Below, one piece after another: positions 23,328-32,666 of a stretch of DNA of 39,691 nt (position 1 is its first letter; every line of letters begins with the position of its first letter). Origin of the DNA: JBKEDG01 sp047973085 (GTDB taxonomy: Bacteria; Bacillota_I; Bacilli_A; JBKEDG01). The position numbers were made by a program, and so were the translations under genes. The stretch is from assembly GCA_047973085.1 (NCBI GenBank), contig JBKEBI010000036.1, forward strand, positions 1-39,691. Direction: 5' to 3'. Under the pieces are notes generated by a model. That model ran no database searches and was not told the origin of the DNA. It worked only from the letters and a program-made list of their open reading frames with translations.

Positions 23328-24506
23328 ATGAGTAGGGAAAAATTAACTATATTTGGTGGGACATTGCTTTGGTTTGGAGCTGCTATTTCAATTGCAGAAA
23401 TAATAACTGGCGCATTAATTGCCCCGCTGGGATTTTTTAAAGGAGTTATTGCAATTTTATCGGGTCATCTAATAGGAGGCATAATTTTTTATTTGTTTGG
23501 GTTAATTGGTGCAAAGAATAACAAGGGGGCAATGGAGAGTACATCTATTACTTTTGGAAGAAAGGGTTCTATATTTTTTTCAATTTTTAATATTGCTCAA
23601 TTAATTGGATGGACAGCAATTATGATTATTAGTGGAGCAGAAGCAATGAATTATGCAACTAAATTTGATAATATTTATGTTTGGTGCATCTTAATAGGAT
23701 TACTTATTGTTGTTTGGATCATTGCTGGATTAAAAAATATTTCTAAACTCAGTATTATTGCAGTGGGTCTATTATTTATTTTAAGTATTGTTTTGGGATA
23801 CATTGTTTTTAATGGTGATGGTTCGCTTAGTAATCATGGTCAAACATTAAGTTTCGGTTTAGCATTAGAGCTATCAATTGCTATGCCACTTTCTTGGTTA
23901 CCTTTAATTTCAGATTACACTAAAAATAGTGATCAACCAGGAAAACTAACTTTATTATCAGCAATTAGTTATTTTATTGGAAGTTGCTTTATGTATATTA
24001 TAGGTTTAGCTTCAGCAATTAATTTTGAAACTTCAAATGGAATCGAAATTTTAGTTTCATCTGGACTAGGTATTGTTGCAATGGTTATTGTTATATTTTC
24101 AACAGTTACTACTACTTTCTTGGATGTTTATTCAGCAGGTGAGAGTACAGTCAATATTTTTAAAAAGTTAAATAAAAAATATGTTTGCGTTGTCATTTGT
24201 TTTATTGGAGTTATTGTTGCAATGTTTGTTCCAATATTTAAATATGAAAATTTTCTTTACCTATTAAGTTCTGTATTTGTACCTATGGCTATTGTTATGA
24301 TAGCAGATTATTTTATTAATAAAAATACTGAATTCAATTTAAATAGAAGTAGAGTTAATTTAATTATTTGGTTTACAGGATTTATTTTGTATAGAATATT
24401 TTTAAAACTTAACAGTAATTTAGGAAGTACTATTCCAGTTATTTTAATTATTTTGCTTATTAGTTGTACTATAGGGTATTTTAAAAAAGGAGAAAAAAAT
24501 GTTTAA
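23328..24506 (+). CDS. cytX: putative hydroxymethylpyrimidine transporter CytX
   Basis: 392 residues, about 12 membrane helices, NCS1/cytosine-permease family. The TPP-controlled CytX branch is predicted to import the HMP precursor of thiamine, and here it stands directly behind a TPP riboswitch and before thiM-thiE-thiD, so HMP or a related pyrimidine is the likely cargo. ATG 23328 has GGAGGA 4 nt upstream; ATG 23316 would start inside the leader and has no RBS. It overlaps thiM by 8 nt. Confidence 0.88.
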   Translation: MSREKLTIFGGTLLWFGAAISIAEIITGALIAPLGFFKGVIAILSGHLIGGIIFYLFGLIGAKNNKGAMESTSITFGRKGSIFFSIFNIAQLIGWTAIMIISGAEAMNYATKFDNIYVWCILIGLLIVVWIIAGLKNISKLSIIAVGLLFILSIVLGYIVFNGDGSLSNHGQTLSFGLALELSIAMPLSWLPLISDYTKNSDQPGKLTLLSAISYFIGSCFMYIIGLASAINFETSNGIEILVSSGLGIVAMVIVIFSTVTTTFLDVYSAGESTVNIFKKLNKKYVCVVICFIGVIVAMFVPIFKYENFLYLLSSVFVPMAIVMIADYFINKNTEFNLNRSRVNLIIWFTGFILYRIFLKLNSNLGSTIPVILIILLISCTIGYFKKGEKNV

Positions 24507-25311
24507 AATCATCTATGAAAATTTATCAAAAACAACACCAATCATTCATGTAATTACAAATTATGTAACAGTAAATGATTGTGCAAATATTATTTTGGCA
24601 AGTAAAGCTTCACCAATAATGTCTGATGAAATTGAAGATGTGGAAGATATTTTAAAATTTAGTCAATGTTTAGTAATAAATATTGGTACATTAAATAAAA
24701 GAACAGTTGAGTCAATGATTTATGCAGGAAAAATTGCTAACAAACTCAAAATTAGTGTTGTGCTTGATCCAGTAGGTGCTGGAGCAACAGAATTTAGAAA
24801 TGAAACAGTAAAAAAGTTATTAAATGAAGTTCAATTTTCTGTAATAAAAGGTAATGCTTCAGAATTAAAATTTTTAGCTTCAAATATAAATAATACTAGT
24901 GGTGTTGATGTAGCTGAAGCTGATATTATTAATGACAATAATCTTGAAAGTAATATCAAACTATTTAAGCGCTTATCAAATCAAACAAAATCAGTAATAG
25001 TTTCAACAGGAGTAATTGATATTATTACAGATGGTAATAATACATATATTGTTAAAAACGGTAGTGAAATGATGAGTGGGATTACAGGTACAGGCTGTAT
25101 GTTAGGGTGTGTTATTGCATGTTATATAGCTTCAAATAAAAATCATCTTCTTAAAGCTACAACTTTTGCAGTTGGTGCAATGGGGCTTGCTGGAGAAAGA
25201 GCAGAACAAAATTGTGATGGAAATGGTTCATATAAAGTTGCATTAATTGATGCAATGAGTACTTTAAATTATCAAACTTTGAAAGAAGGTGTAAAAGTTG
25301 AAATTTTCTAA
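24499..25311 (+). CDS. thiM: hydroxyethylthiazole kinase
   Basis: 270 residues. Phosphorylates the thiazole alcohol (HET) for thiamine salvage. Typical blocks are HVITNYVTVNDCANIILA near the N-terminus, SPIMSDEIEDVED, VLDPVGAGAT, KGNASEL, and the catalytic GITGTGCMLG near residue 198. RBS AAGGAG inside the end of cytX. Its end overlaps the thiE start. Confidence 0.96.
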   Translation: MFKIIYENLSKTTPIIHVITNYVTVNDCANIILASKASPIMSDEIEDVEDILKFSQCLVINIGTLNKRTVESMIYAGKIANKLKISVVLDPVGAGATEFRNETVKKLLNEVQFSVIKGNASELKFLASNINNTSGVDVAEADIINDNNLESNIKLFKRLSNQTKSVIVSTGVIDIITDGNNTYIVKNGSEMMSGITGTGCMLGCVIACYIASNKNHLLKATTFAVGAMGLAGERAEQNCDGNGSYKVALIDAMSTLNYQTLKEGVKVEIF

Positions 25312-25936
25312 GAAAGACTTACTTTTATACGCAGTAACAGATAGAAGTTGGAGTGAAACTTCTTCGCTTGAAGAACAGGTACAAAAAGCGATAGATGGGG
25401 GAATTACATTTTTACAATTAAGAGAAAAAAATATTGAGATATCTGAATTTTTAAAACTTGGAAAGCAACTAAGAAAGCTTACTAATAAATATCAAATTCC
25501 ATATGTAATTAATGATGATATTGATGTTGCAGTTCAAGTTCAAGCTGATGGTATTCATATTGGGCAAGATGATTGTGATATAGATAAATGCAGAGAATTA
25601 CTTGGAGAAAGTAAAATTATTGGAGTTTCTGTACAAACTGTTGAGCAAGCTATTCTTGCTCAAGAAGAGGGAGCAGATTATTTAGGTGTTGGAGCAATAT
25701 TTACAACTAATACAAAATTAGATGCTAGCAAAGTAAGTTTAGACCTTTTAAAAGAAATTTGTATGAGTGTTTCTATTCCAGTTGTTGCTATTGGAGGAAT
25801 AACAACAACTAATATTGAAAAGCTTGCAGGTACAGGAATCAATGGTGTTGCTGTTGTATCAGAGATATTTTCAAGTGATAATATTGTAGAATCTACTAAA
25901 AAATTGCTTAATATAACCAAAAAATTCATTTTATAG
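25298..25936 (+). CDS. thiE: thiamine-phosphate synthase
   Basis: 212 residues. Joins HMP-PP and HET-P to thiamine phosphate. TIM-barrel motifs: YAVTDR at the N-terminus, QLREKN, NDDIDVAVQVQADGIHIGQDD, GVSVQTVEQA, GVGAIFTTNTK and AIGGITTTN. The start codon is TTG 25298, preceded by GAAGGTG within thiM (14-nt overlap), which argues for coupled translation. Confidence 0.95.
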   Translation: MKFSKKDLLLYAVTDRSWSETSSLEEQVQKAIDGGITFLQLREKNIEISEFLKLGKQLRKLTNKYQIPYVINDDIDVAVQVQADGIHIGQDDCDIDKCRELLGESKIIGVSVQTVEQAILAQEEGADYLGVGAIFTTNTKLDASKVSLDLLKEICMSVSIPVVAIGGITTTNIEKLAGTGINGVAVVSEIFSSDNIVESTKKLLNITKKFIL

Positions 25937-25946
25937 GAGGAATTTA

Positions 25947-26732
25947 ATGAAAAAAGTTTTAACAATTGCTGGTTCTGATTGTAGTGGTGGAGCAGGTATT
26001 CAGGCAGATCTAAAAACAATTACAACTAATGGGGTTTATGCCATGAGCGTTTTAACAGCATTAACTGCTCAAAATACAGTTGGAGTTCAGGCTATAGCAG
26101 AAGTTGATTCAAGTTTTGTTGGTGCTCAGCTTGATAGTGTATTTACTGATATTTTCCCTGATGCAATTAAAATTGGAATGGTTTTAAATGAAGATATAAT
26201 TGATGTTATTGCAGAAAAGCTTAAGTATTATAATGCTTTAAAGATTGTAGTAGATCCAGTAATGGTTTCAACTAGTGGTGCTCAATTAATTTCAGAAGAG
26301 GCAATTTATAATTTAAAAACCAAATTATTTCCATTAGCTTCAATAATAACACCAAATATTTTAGAAGCAGAAATTTTAGCAAATATGAAAATTAACAATA
26401 TTGAAGATATGATTATGGCTACTAAAAAAATTCATGAGGAATATGGTTGTGCAGTTTTATGCAAAGGTGGTCATAGTGTGAATGATGCAAATGATTTACT
26501 ATACATTAATGGAAAATATCAATGGTTTACTGAAAGAAGAATTGATAACCCTAATACTCATGGAACAGGATGTACCTTATCAAGTGCGATAGCTTCTAAT
26601 CTTGCTAAAGGATATAGTTTGATTGAATCAGTGGAAAATTCTAAAAATTATATTACAAATGCTCTTTTAGCAATGCTTGATTTAGGACAAAAGAGTGGGC
26701 CACTAAATCATATGTGGGAGTTAAAAAAATAA
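25947..26732 (+). CDS. thiD: hydroxymethylpyrimidine/phosphomethylpyrimidine kinase
   Basis: 261 residues, ribokinase-like fold. Phosphorylates HMP to HMP-P and HMP-PP. Visible: TIAGSDCSGGAGIQADLKT at the N-terminus, TALTAQNTVGV, KIGMV, DPVMVSTSGA, and the anion-hole motif NTHGTGCTLSSAIAS. RBS AGGAGG. It ends the salvage operon; thiC, thiG and thiH are absent here, so the operon encodes uptake and assembly, not de novo synthesis. Confidence 0.96.
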   Translation: MKKVLTIAGSDCSGGAGIQADLKTITTNGVYAMSVLTALTAQNTVGVQAIAEVDSSFVGAQLDSVFTDIFPDAIKIGMVLNEDIIDVIAEKLKYYNALKIVVDPVMVSTSGAQLISEEAIYNLKTKLFPLASIITPNILEAEILANMKINNIEDMIMATKKIHEEYGCAVLCKGGHSVNDANDLLYINGKYQWFTERRIDNPNTHGTGCTLSSAIASNLAKGYSLIESVENSKNYITNALLAMLDLGQKSGPLNHMWELKK

Positions 26733-26823
26733 GGTTGATTTTTATTATGGAAAGGATTTAAAATTACTTAATTAACATATATAATAATTTATTTTTATGA
26801 TATACTTTACATGAGGTGATAAA

Positions 26824-27819
26824 ATGAATGACTTTTTAAAAAGAATACTTGAGATTGATAGCCCAAGTGGTTATACTAAGCATGTACAAAAATTTTTAAT
26901 TGAAGAATTAAAAAAAATTGGTTATAATGGCGAGATTTCTAAAAAAGGATCAATATATATCCATATTGATGTAAATAAACCTAGTACTGCTTGTGTAAGT
27001 GCACATGTTGATACACTAGGGTTAATAGTTAGAAGTTTTAATGCTGATGGTACCATTAATGTAAGTAATATAGGAGGTCCAATTTTAAGTACAATTAACG
27101 GAGAATATTGCACTTTGTATACAAGGGATAATAAAAAATATCGCGGAACTATTTTAAATAAAAACCGTGCCATTCACGTACACAAAGATGCAAGAAGTGA
27201 AGTTTTATTAGATAATATTATAGTAAGACTAGATGAAAAAGTTAGTTGTAAAAAGGATTTAGAAAATTTAGGGATTAGTGTTGGTGATTTTGTATGTTAC
27301 GATGCTAAAGTTGAATTTGTTAATGATTATATTAAATCTAGATTTTTAGATGATAAAGCTGGAGTTTGTGCTATATATAATTTTTTAAAAAATTTAGATA
27401 CAAACAGTTTAAATCAAAACTTACTTATATACTTTAGTGTGTATGAAGAAGTAGGGCATGGTGGAACAAATACTCCACATCCTGTTGATGAATATATTGC
27501 TGTTGATATGGGATGTGTTGGAGAAGACTTAAATGGAAATGAATTTAGTGTTTCTATTTGTGCAAAAGACTCTTTGGGACCATATGACTATGAACTGACT
27601 AGCAGATTAATTGAAAAGGCTAAAATCCTTGATATTGACTATGTTGTTGATGTTTATCCAATGTACAGTAGCGATGGAAGTGCTTTTTTAAGAGGAGGAA
27701 ATGACGCAAAAGTTGCTTTAATAGGTCCTGGAGTAGATGCAAGTCATGGAATGGAAAGAACGAGTTTAATTGCAATTGAAAATACTTCAAAATTACTTGA
27801 AAAATATCTTACTAATTAA
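26824..27819 (+). CDS. M42 family metallopeptidase (glutamyl/deblocking aminopeptidase)
   Basis: 331 residues, full length for the family. Di-metal ligands are recognisable: His in SAHVDT (about 59), Asp in RFLDDKAG (about 178), Glu-Glu in YEEVGHGG (about 211), Asp in VDMG (about 232) and His in GVDASHGMERT (about 308). M42 enzymes form large tetrahedral aminopeptidase complexes that trim peptides in the cytosol; the substrate preference cannot be read here. RBS GAGGTGATAAA. It is a single gene with a terminator at 27906. Confidence 0.92.
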   Translation: MNDFLKRILEIDSPSGYTKHVQKFLIEELKKIGYNGEISKKGSIYIHIDVNKPSTACVSAHVDTLGLIVRSFNADGTINVSNIGGPILSTINGEYCTLYTRDNKKYRGTILNKNRAIHVHKDARSEVLLDNIIVRLDEKVSCKKDLENLGISVGDFVCYDAKVEFVNDYIKSRFLDDKAGVCAIYNFLKNLDTNSLNQNLLIYFSVYEEVGHGGTNTPHPVDEYIAVDMGCVGEDLNGNEFSVSICAKDSLGPYDYELTSRLIEKAKILDIDYVVDVYPMYSSDGSAFLRGGNDAKVALIGPGVDASHGMERTSLIAIENTSKLLEKYLTN

Positions 27820-27905
27820 CCTTAAAAATTATTTTGAAATTTAATATAGATAGTGAGAATTATTTACTTAGTTAAATAAAAACTGAAGATATTGTAATAA
27901 AAAAC

Positions 27906-27934
27906 AAGAGTTATTTAATAGCTCTTTTGTTTTA
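27906..27934 (+). terminator. terminator after the M42 peptidase
   Basis: AGAGTTAT/ATAGCTCT stem (one G-U, loop TTA) followed by TTTGTTTT, about 85 nt after the stop. Confidence 0.65.
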
Positions 27935-27967
27935 CGTAAAAATAATTATAAAAAATCAAAAATCATA

Positions 27968-27995
27968 TTGCAAAAAAAATATATTGTGATATACT
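27968..27995 (+). promoter_or_regulatory. tRNA-Arg promoter
   Basis: TTGCAA at 27968-27973, 16-bp spacer, TATACT at 27990-27995; start of the tRNA 14 nt later. Confidence 0.75.
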
Positions 27996-28008
27996 ATATA
28001 AGTGTAGT

Positions 28009-28085
<77 letters not shown>

Positions 28086-28095
28086 TTTAAAAGTA

Positions 28096-28118
28096 AACAG
28101 CATTGCTGTTTTTTTTTG
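28096..28118 (+). terminator. terminator after tRNA-Arg
   Basis: AACAGC/GCTGTT stem with ATT loop followed by eight or more T. Confidence 0.8.
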
Positions 28119-28134
28119 AAAATAGGAGGAAGTT

Positions 28135-28455
28135 ATGAATTGTATTAAATGTGATTGTGAATATACGTATGAAGTTTCTGGTTTATGGAATTGTCCTGAA
28201 TGTGGGCATGAATGGACAAAAGCTTCCATGAATGAGGATGTTAAAGTATACAAAGATTCTAATGGAAATATTTTGAATAATGGTGATAGTGTAGTAGTTA
28301 TAAAAGATTTAAAAATTAAAGGAAGTTCCTCTATTATCAAACAGGGAACTAAAATTAAAAGTATTAGATTAGTAGATAGTGATCATGATATTGACTGTAA
28401 AATTGATGGCATAGGTTCTGTTTCAGTCAAGAGTATTTACGTTAAGAAAAACTAA
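28135..28455 (+). CDS. PhnA/YjdM family zinc-ribbon protein
   Basis: 106 residues. N-terminal zinc ribbon (CIKCDCEYTYE and CPECGHEW) followed by the PhnA C-terminal SH3-like domain with KDSNGNILNNGDSVVVIKDLKIKGSS and a final VKSIYVKKN. The family was named after the alkylphosphonate operon, but no phosphonate genes are near and the role of such stand-alone copies is not settled. RBS AGGAGGAA. It has its own terminator. Confidence 0.9.
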   Translation: MNCIKCDCEYTYEVSGLWNCPECGHEWTKASMNEDVKVYKDSNGNILNNGDSVVVIKDLKIKGSSSIIKQGTKIKSIRLVDSDHDIDCKIDGIGSVSVKSIYVKKN

Positions 28456-28473
28456 GCGAACTTAGTTTTTTTC
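28448..28473 (+). terminator. terminator after the PhnA-like gene
   Basis: AACTAAG/CTTAGTT stem, loop CGAA, followed by TTTTT. Confidence 0.85.
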
Positions 28474-28484
28474 TTACCTGTAAT

Positions 28485-28513
28485 TTGTAAATACTAGTAA
28501 AATTTGTTATAAT
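28485..28513 (+). promoter_or_regulatory. promoter of the aminomutase operon
   Basis: TTGTAA at 28485-28490, 17-bp spacer, TATAAT at 28508-28513 with an extended TGT in front. Confidence 0.8.
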
Positions 28514-28545
28514 TATTAAAGAGAAGTATAGAAGGAGGAGGTTTT

Positions 28546-29766
28546 ATGAAAGAAGATAAAAGTAAAAAAATATCAATAAAACGAGCTGAAGAATTAGAAA
28601 ACTCTATTGCAAAATATACTGAAATGAAATCTAAAATATTAACTGGTTATGATATATATGAAACTAGAATGAAGATTAAAACAAAAATACTCAAACTATA
28701 TAATGCAAGCAATGAAGATTGGAATAGTTGGGAATGGCAGCTTAGAAATTCAATTAATACAGTTGATGAATTAAATAAAATAATTGATTTAACTATGGAA
28801 GATATTGAAGTAATAGATAAAGTAGGAAAAAATTTTAGATGGTCTATTACACCTTATTACGTAAGTTTAATTAGTGTAGATGATAAAGAGTGCCCTATTA
28901 GATTGCAGGCACTTCCAAGCATTTTAGAGTTAGATGAATCGGGGAAAGCAGATCCAATGGCAGAAGAGTTTACTTCTCCAGTTGATGGAATAACAAGAAG
29001 ATACCCAGATCGCTTAATTATAAACGTTACTAATAGTTGCGGGATGTATTGTAGACATTGTCAACGTAGAAGAAATATTGGAACAACAGACGTTGTTAGA
29101 AGTAAAGAAAGCTTACAAGAATGTATCGACTACATTAGAAAAAATTCTGAAATTAGAGATGTACTTTTAACTGGAGGGGATGCGCTTTGTGTTAGTGATG
29201 ACTATTTAGAATGGCTTTTATCTAAACTTAGAGAAATTCCAAGTGTTGAAATAATCAGAATAGGTTCAAGAACACCTGTTGTAATGCCTCAAAGAATTAC
29301 AAAATCTTTATGTAAAATGCTTGCAAAGTATGCACCAATATATTTAAATACACATTTTAATAGTCCAAGAGAAGTAAGTGAAGAATCAAAAAGAGCATGT
29401 GAATTATTGTCTAATCATGGAATAATTTTAGGTAATCAATCTGTACTATTGCATAAAATAAATGATAATGAAATGATATTAAAAAAATTAAATCAAGAGT
29501 TATTAAAAATAAGAGTTAGACCATATTATATTTTTCATCCAAAAGATGTAATAGGTACTAGACATTTTAATGTAAGTATAAAAAAAGGTATTGAAATTAT
29601 GTCAAAGCTTAGAGGAAAAACTTCTGGTCTAGCAATTCCAACTTATATAGTTAATGCACCATATGGTATGGGAAAAATCCCATTACAGAAAGAAACAATT
29701 TTAAATCTAAGTGATGATTCTGCTACGCTTATTACATGGGAAGGTAAAGAAGTAGTTATTAAATAA
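28546..29766 (+). CDS. eam: radical SAM glutamate 2,3-aminomutase (KamA family)
   Basis: 406 residues. The iron-sulfur motif CxxxCxxC is CGMYCRHC (about residues 165-172). The lysine 2,3-aminomutase frame is clear: PDRLIINVTNSC, DVLLTGGDALCVSD, NTHFNSPREVSEESKRAC, GNQSVLLHKIND and KIRVRPYYI. In lysine enzymes two Asp bind the substrate side-chain amine (in YIYQCD and FVVDAP). Here these are Lys (YIFHPKD) and Asn (YIVNAPYGMGK), the pair described for glutamate 2,3-aminomutase, which makes beta-glutamate, a compatible solute. So I call it EAM rather than KAM; this rests on my own alignment. A D-2-hydroxyacid dehydrogenase follows after 11 nt. Confidence 0.82.
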   Translation: MKEDKSKKISIKRAEELENSIAKYTEMKSKILTGYDIYETRMKIKTKILKLYNASNEDWNSWEWQLRNSINTVDELNKIIDLTMEDIEVIDKVGKNFRWSITPYYVSLISVDDKECPIRLQALPSILELDESGKADPMAEEFTSPVDGITRRYPDRLIINVTNSCGMYCRHCQRRRNIGTTDVVRSKESLQECIDYIRKNSEIRDVLLTGGDALCVSDDYLEWLLSKLREIPSVEIIRIGSRTPVVMPQRITKSLCKMLAKYAPIYLNTHFNSPREVSEESKRACELLSNHGIILGNQSVLLHKINDNEMILKKLNQELLKIRVRPYYIFHPKDVIGTRHFNVSIKKGIEIMSKLRGKTSGLAIPTYIVNAPYGMGKIPLQKETILNLSDDSATLITWEGKEVVIK

Positions 29767-29777
29767 GGAGCTTTATA

Positions 29778-30722
29778 ATGAAATTAGTTATGTTAGAAAA
29801 ACTTGGAGTCTCAAAATCAACGCTAGATATATTTGCAAAAAAATATGCAAAATTGGGACATGATTTAGTAATTTGTGAAAATGATTTATCTAAGGAAGAA
29901 AAAAAAGTTTTATTAAATGATGCAGACATTGCAATCATTGCAAACAGTAGTTTTGATCAAGATCTTGTTCAAGCATGCAAAAACCTTAAATTTTTAAGTG
30001 TTGCTTTTACGGGTGTTGATCACATTGATAAAAGTATATATGATACAACAATTAAAATTTCTAATGCAAGTGGGTATGCTACAGTAGCAACTGCAGAACT
30101 TACTATTAATATGATGCTAAATACTTTAAGAAATACAGTTATTCTTGACAAACTTACAAGAGAAGAAAAAACAATGAAGGGTTATATAGGGAATGAACTA
30201 TCTGGAAAAGTTGTTGGCATTGTAGGAGGAGGTCAAATAGGTGCTCACGTTGCAAAAATTTTAAATGTTTTTGGAGCAAATATTTTAATTTATGATTTAT
30301 ATCGTGATAAAGAGTTGGAAGAATTTGCTACGTACACAACACTTGATACGCTTTTAAAAGCAAGTGATATTGTAACTTTACATTGCCCTTTAAATGAAGA
30401 AACAAAAGGAATGTTTAATTATGAATGTTTTGACTTGATGAAAGCCAATGCAATTTTAATTAACTGTGCTAGAGGAATGTTAATTAATGATGATGATTTA
30501 ATTCAAGCTTTAGATAATAATAAATTAAGAGCATGTGGTATTGATGTTTTTGATGTAGAACCTCCAATTAATAAGAGCCATAAATTATTAAATAATGATA
30601 AGATTATAGTTACTCCTCATATAGCATATGCGACTAAAGAATCAATGGAGAAACGAGTTCAAATTGTATTTGAAAACATTGATGCTTTTCTTGAAGGAAA
30701 ACAAATTAATATTATTAAGTAA
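29778..30722 (+). CDS. D-2-hydroxyacid dehydrogenase, NAD-dependent
   Basis: 314 residues. Rossmann motif GIVGGGQIGAHVAKIL (about residues 147-162), catalytic Arg in INCARG, Glu in DVFDVEPP and His in VTPHIAY. This fold covers phosphoglycerate, lactate, glycerate and other 2-hydroxyacid dehydrogenases; the substrate cannot be assigned. RBS AAGGAG. It follows the aminomutase in one transcription unit, but a metabolic link is only inferred. Confidence 0.88.
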   Translation: MKLVMLEKLGVSKSTLDIFAKKYAKLGHDLVICENDLSKEEKKVLLNDADIAIIANSSFDQDLVQACKNLKFLSVAFTGVDHIDKSIYDTTIKISNASGYATVATAELTINMMLNTLRNTVILDKLTREEKTMKGYIGNELSGKVVGIVGGGQIGAHVAKILNVFGANILIYDLYRDKELEEFATYTTLDTLLKASDIVTLHCPLNEETKGMFNYECFDLMKANAILINCARGMLINDDDLIQALDNNKLRACGIDVFDVEPPINKSHKLLNNDKIIVTPHIAYATKESMEKRVQIVFENIDAFLEGKQINIIK

Positions 30723-30725
30723 AAT

Positions 30726-30765
30726 AAAAAACACAGTCTAAAAAATAGAGTGTGTTTTTTAAATA
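30726..30765. terminator. bidirectional terminator between convergent genes
   Basis: AAAAAACACA pairs with TGTGTTTTTT around an A-rich loop, with A and T runs on both sides; it separates the dehydrogenase (plus) and rqcH (minus). Confidence 0.8.
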
Positions 30766-30768
30766 TCA

Positions 30769-32220
30769 TTAATTACTGTTAGGAGTTACAATAATAACAT
30801 TTTTTTCATTAATAATACTAACATGACCAGGATAACTGCCAGTAATCTTTTTTACATTTTTAACATTAGTGTATAAAACTTCAACTTTTGGGAAAGCTTT
30901 TCCTTTTGAAAATTTTGCTGCATACTCTGCTGCAATTTTTATTTTTTTATCAGTTAGATTATTAGTTTTTAAAAGCACATGACTTCCTGGTAAGTCTTTG
31001 ACATGAAACCATATGTCATTTTTTCTAGAAAGTTTGAAAGTTATTTCTTCATTTTGTAAATTATTTTTCCCAATAAGAATTGTATAATCTTCTTCATTGA
31101 TAGTGAGTATTTGTCTTGCCTTTTGTTTTTTTTGCTTACTATTATTACTGTATTCATTAAAAATTTCCTTTATTTCATGTTCATCACATATAGATAATTG
31201 ATATAACAAATTATCTAAATAAAAAATCTTATTATTTGTTACATCAATTTGCGTTTTAATATGATCAATGCTTCTTTTTAATTTTGAATATTTGATATAA
31301 TATTTATTTGCATTATCACTAACATTCAAATTTTTATCCATTTTAATCTCAATGCAATTACCGTTGTAATCATTACACAAGAGAGAATCTTCAAAGTTTT
31401 GCTGATAACCATAGGTTAAAATTAAATCACCATAATTTTTGTACTTTTCATAATTCTGATTTTTTTCTAAATCATTATTTAATTTAAAAAGTTTTTTTCT
31501 AAGTTTTTTAAGCTCATTATTAATTTTTTTTTCACACTGCATGGTTAAAAAATTTATTCTTCTATATTTTGTAATACTATAGTAAAAACCATCAAGTAAT
31601 TTTGATAGAGAAGAATATGAAGTGACTTCTTCTGAAAAAATATTAGTATAGTAAAAGTCCTTATTATCAGTGCAAGGGAATAATTTTACACTAAGAGCAT
31701 TATTAAGCGTTAAATTAGCTTTATTTGTAATAACGTATTCTTCTCTTTTTATAAATTTATATTCATAGTTTGGAAGAATTGTTTTTGTTTCATTATTAAT
31801 AAGTTTTAAACTATTAATAATAATATTATTTTCATCAGTTAAAATTATGTTAGAATACCTTCCAAATAATTCTATATACATATAATAGGAAGTAATATCC
31901 TTTAAATCATTATATCCTACAAATTGTATTCTAAGTATTCTATCCTTATTAAAATTTGTAATGTTATCTACTTTAAAATTGCTCAAATATTTTCTAAGCA
32001 ACATTGTAAAATTTGAGGGTTTACTTGGAAAAGTGTATTCTATTTCTGTAAGATTAACTCTACATTCATTATTTGCTGAAATATATAGGTTTTGTTTATT
32101 ATGAAATTTTATTAAAAATTCGTTGTTACTAATATTATAGATTTTTTTAATAGATGCGCCACTGACACTATTATTTATTTCCTTTGCTAGATAATATGTA
32201 AAAACTGAATCAATTGCCAA
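30769..32220 (-). CDS. rqcH: NFACT family ribosome quality-control protein RqcH
   Basis: 483 residues. NFACT-N start AIDSVFTYYLAKEIN, PSNFTMLLRKYLSNF and a charged central coiled coil are followed by the NFACT-R domain with DIWFHVKDLPGSHVLLK near residue 400. RqcH binds split 50S-peptidyl-tRNA and adds alanine tails; the family was earlier called fibronectin-binding protein. I take TTG 32220 as start because GAAAGGAGTG lies about 6 nt upstream and the protein then begins as in other members; an ATG further upstream precedes the RBS. Slightly shorter than the usual ~570. Confidence 0.88.
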   Translation of the reverse strand: MAIDSVFTYYLAKEINNSVSGASIKKIYNISNNEFLIKFHNKQNLYISANNECRVNLTEIEYTFPSKPSNFTMLLRKYLSNFKVDNITNFNKDRILRIQFVGYNDLKDITSYYMYIELFGRYSNIILTDENNIIINSLKLINNETKTILPNYEYKFIKREEYVITNKANLTLNNALSVKLFPCTDNKDFYYTNIFSEEVTSYSSLSKLLDGFYYSITKYRRINFLTMQCEKKINNELKKLRKKLFKLNNDLEKNQNYEKYKNYGDLILTYGYQQNFEDSLLCNDYNGNCIEIKMDKNLNVSDNANKYYIKYSKLKRSIDHIKTQIDVTNNKIFYLDNLLYQLSICDEHEIKEIFNEYSNNSKQKKQKARQILTINEEDYTILIGKNNLQNEEITFKLSRKNDIWFHVKDLPGSHVLLKTNNLTDKKIKIAAEYAAKFSKGKAFPKVEVLYTNVKNVKKITGSYPGHVSIINEKNVIIVTPNSN

Positions 32221-32325
32221 AAAATCACTCCTTTCTATCTTAATAATTATAACATACAAATATTATATCTTTAAAAAAAATAGAAATTATGATAAAATGA
32301 TACAATAAATTTAAAGGAGAATATT

Positions 32326-32655
32326 ATGAAAGTTACTGTAGTTGAAAAACATTTAGGGGAAGGAGTATTTCCTTTATTTAAAAGAGGGGATTCAATTAAA
32401 ATTTTAGAAGATTGTAATTTTTATGTGAACTGGAAAAAGTGTTTGATAAATAATATTATTACATACATTCCTAAACATTTTATAAAATCTGAAGTTTTAT
32501 TAGTAGATTATAACCCAACAGAACTTATATGTGATATCAATGATGAAATTAAAGTAATTGATATTGTATATGGTTGAATTTATGGAAAGATTAATGATGA
32601 AATAGGATGGATTCCGTGTTGCAAAACATTTAGTAATAATAATTTTAAGTATTAA
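32326..32655 (+). pseudogene. small SH3-like protein with a TGA at a Trp position
   Basis: The frame runs from ATG 32326 (AAGGAGA upstream) to TGA 32575-32577 (83 codons), and then stays open for 25 codons to TAA 32653-32655. The joined text reads IVYG-stop-IYGKINDEIGWIP, which is an SH3-type ending where Trp is expected at the stop (TGG to TGA). The likely state is a recent nonsense mutation; 83 residues may still be made. No signal peptide. The insertion sequence begins 11 nt after the TAA and its 26-bp duplication includes the last codons. Confidence 0.6.
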
Positions 32656-32666
32656 TTATATTAATA
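32641..32666 (+). repeat. 26-bp direct repeat, left copy
   Basis: Identical to 33721-33746. It contains the inverted repeat TATTAAT-TAT-ATTAATA. It probably is the duplicated target of the insertion sequence between. Confidence 0.9.
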
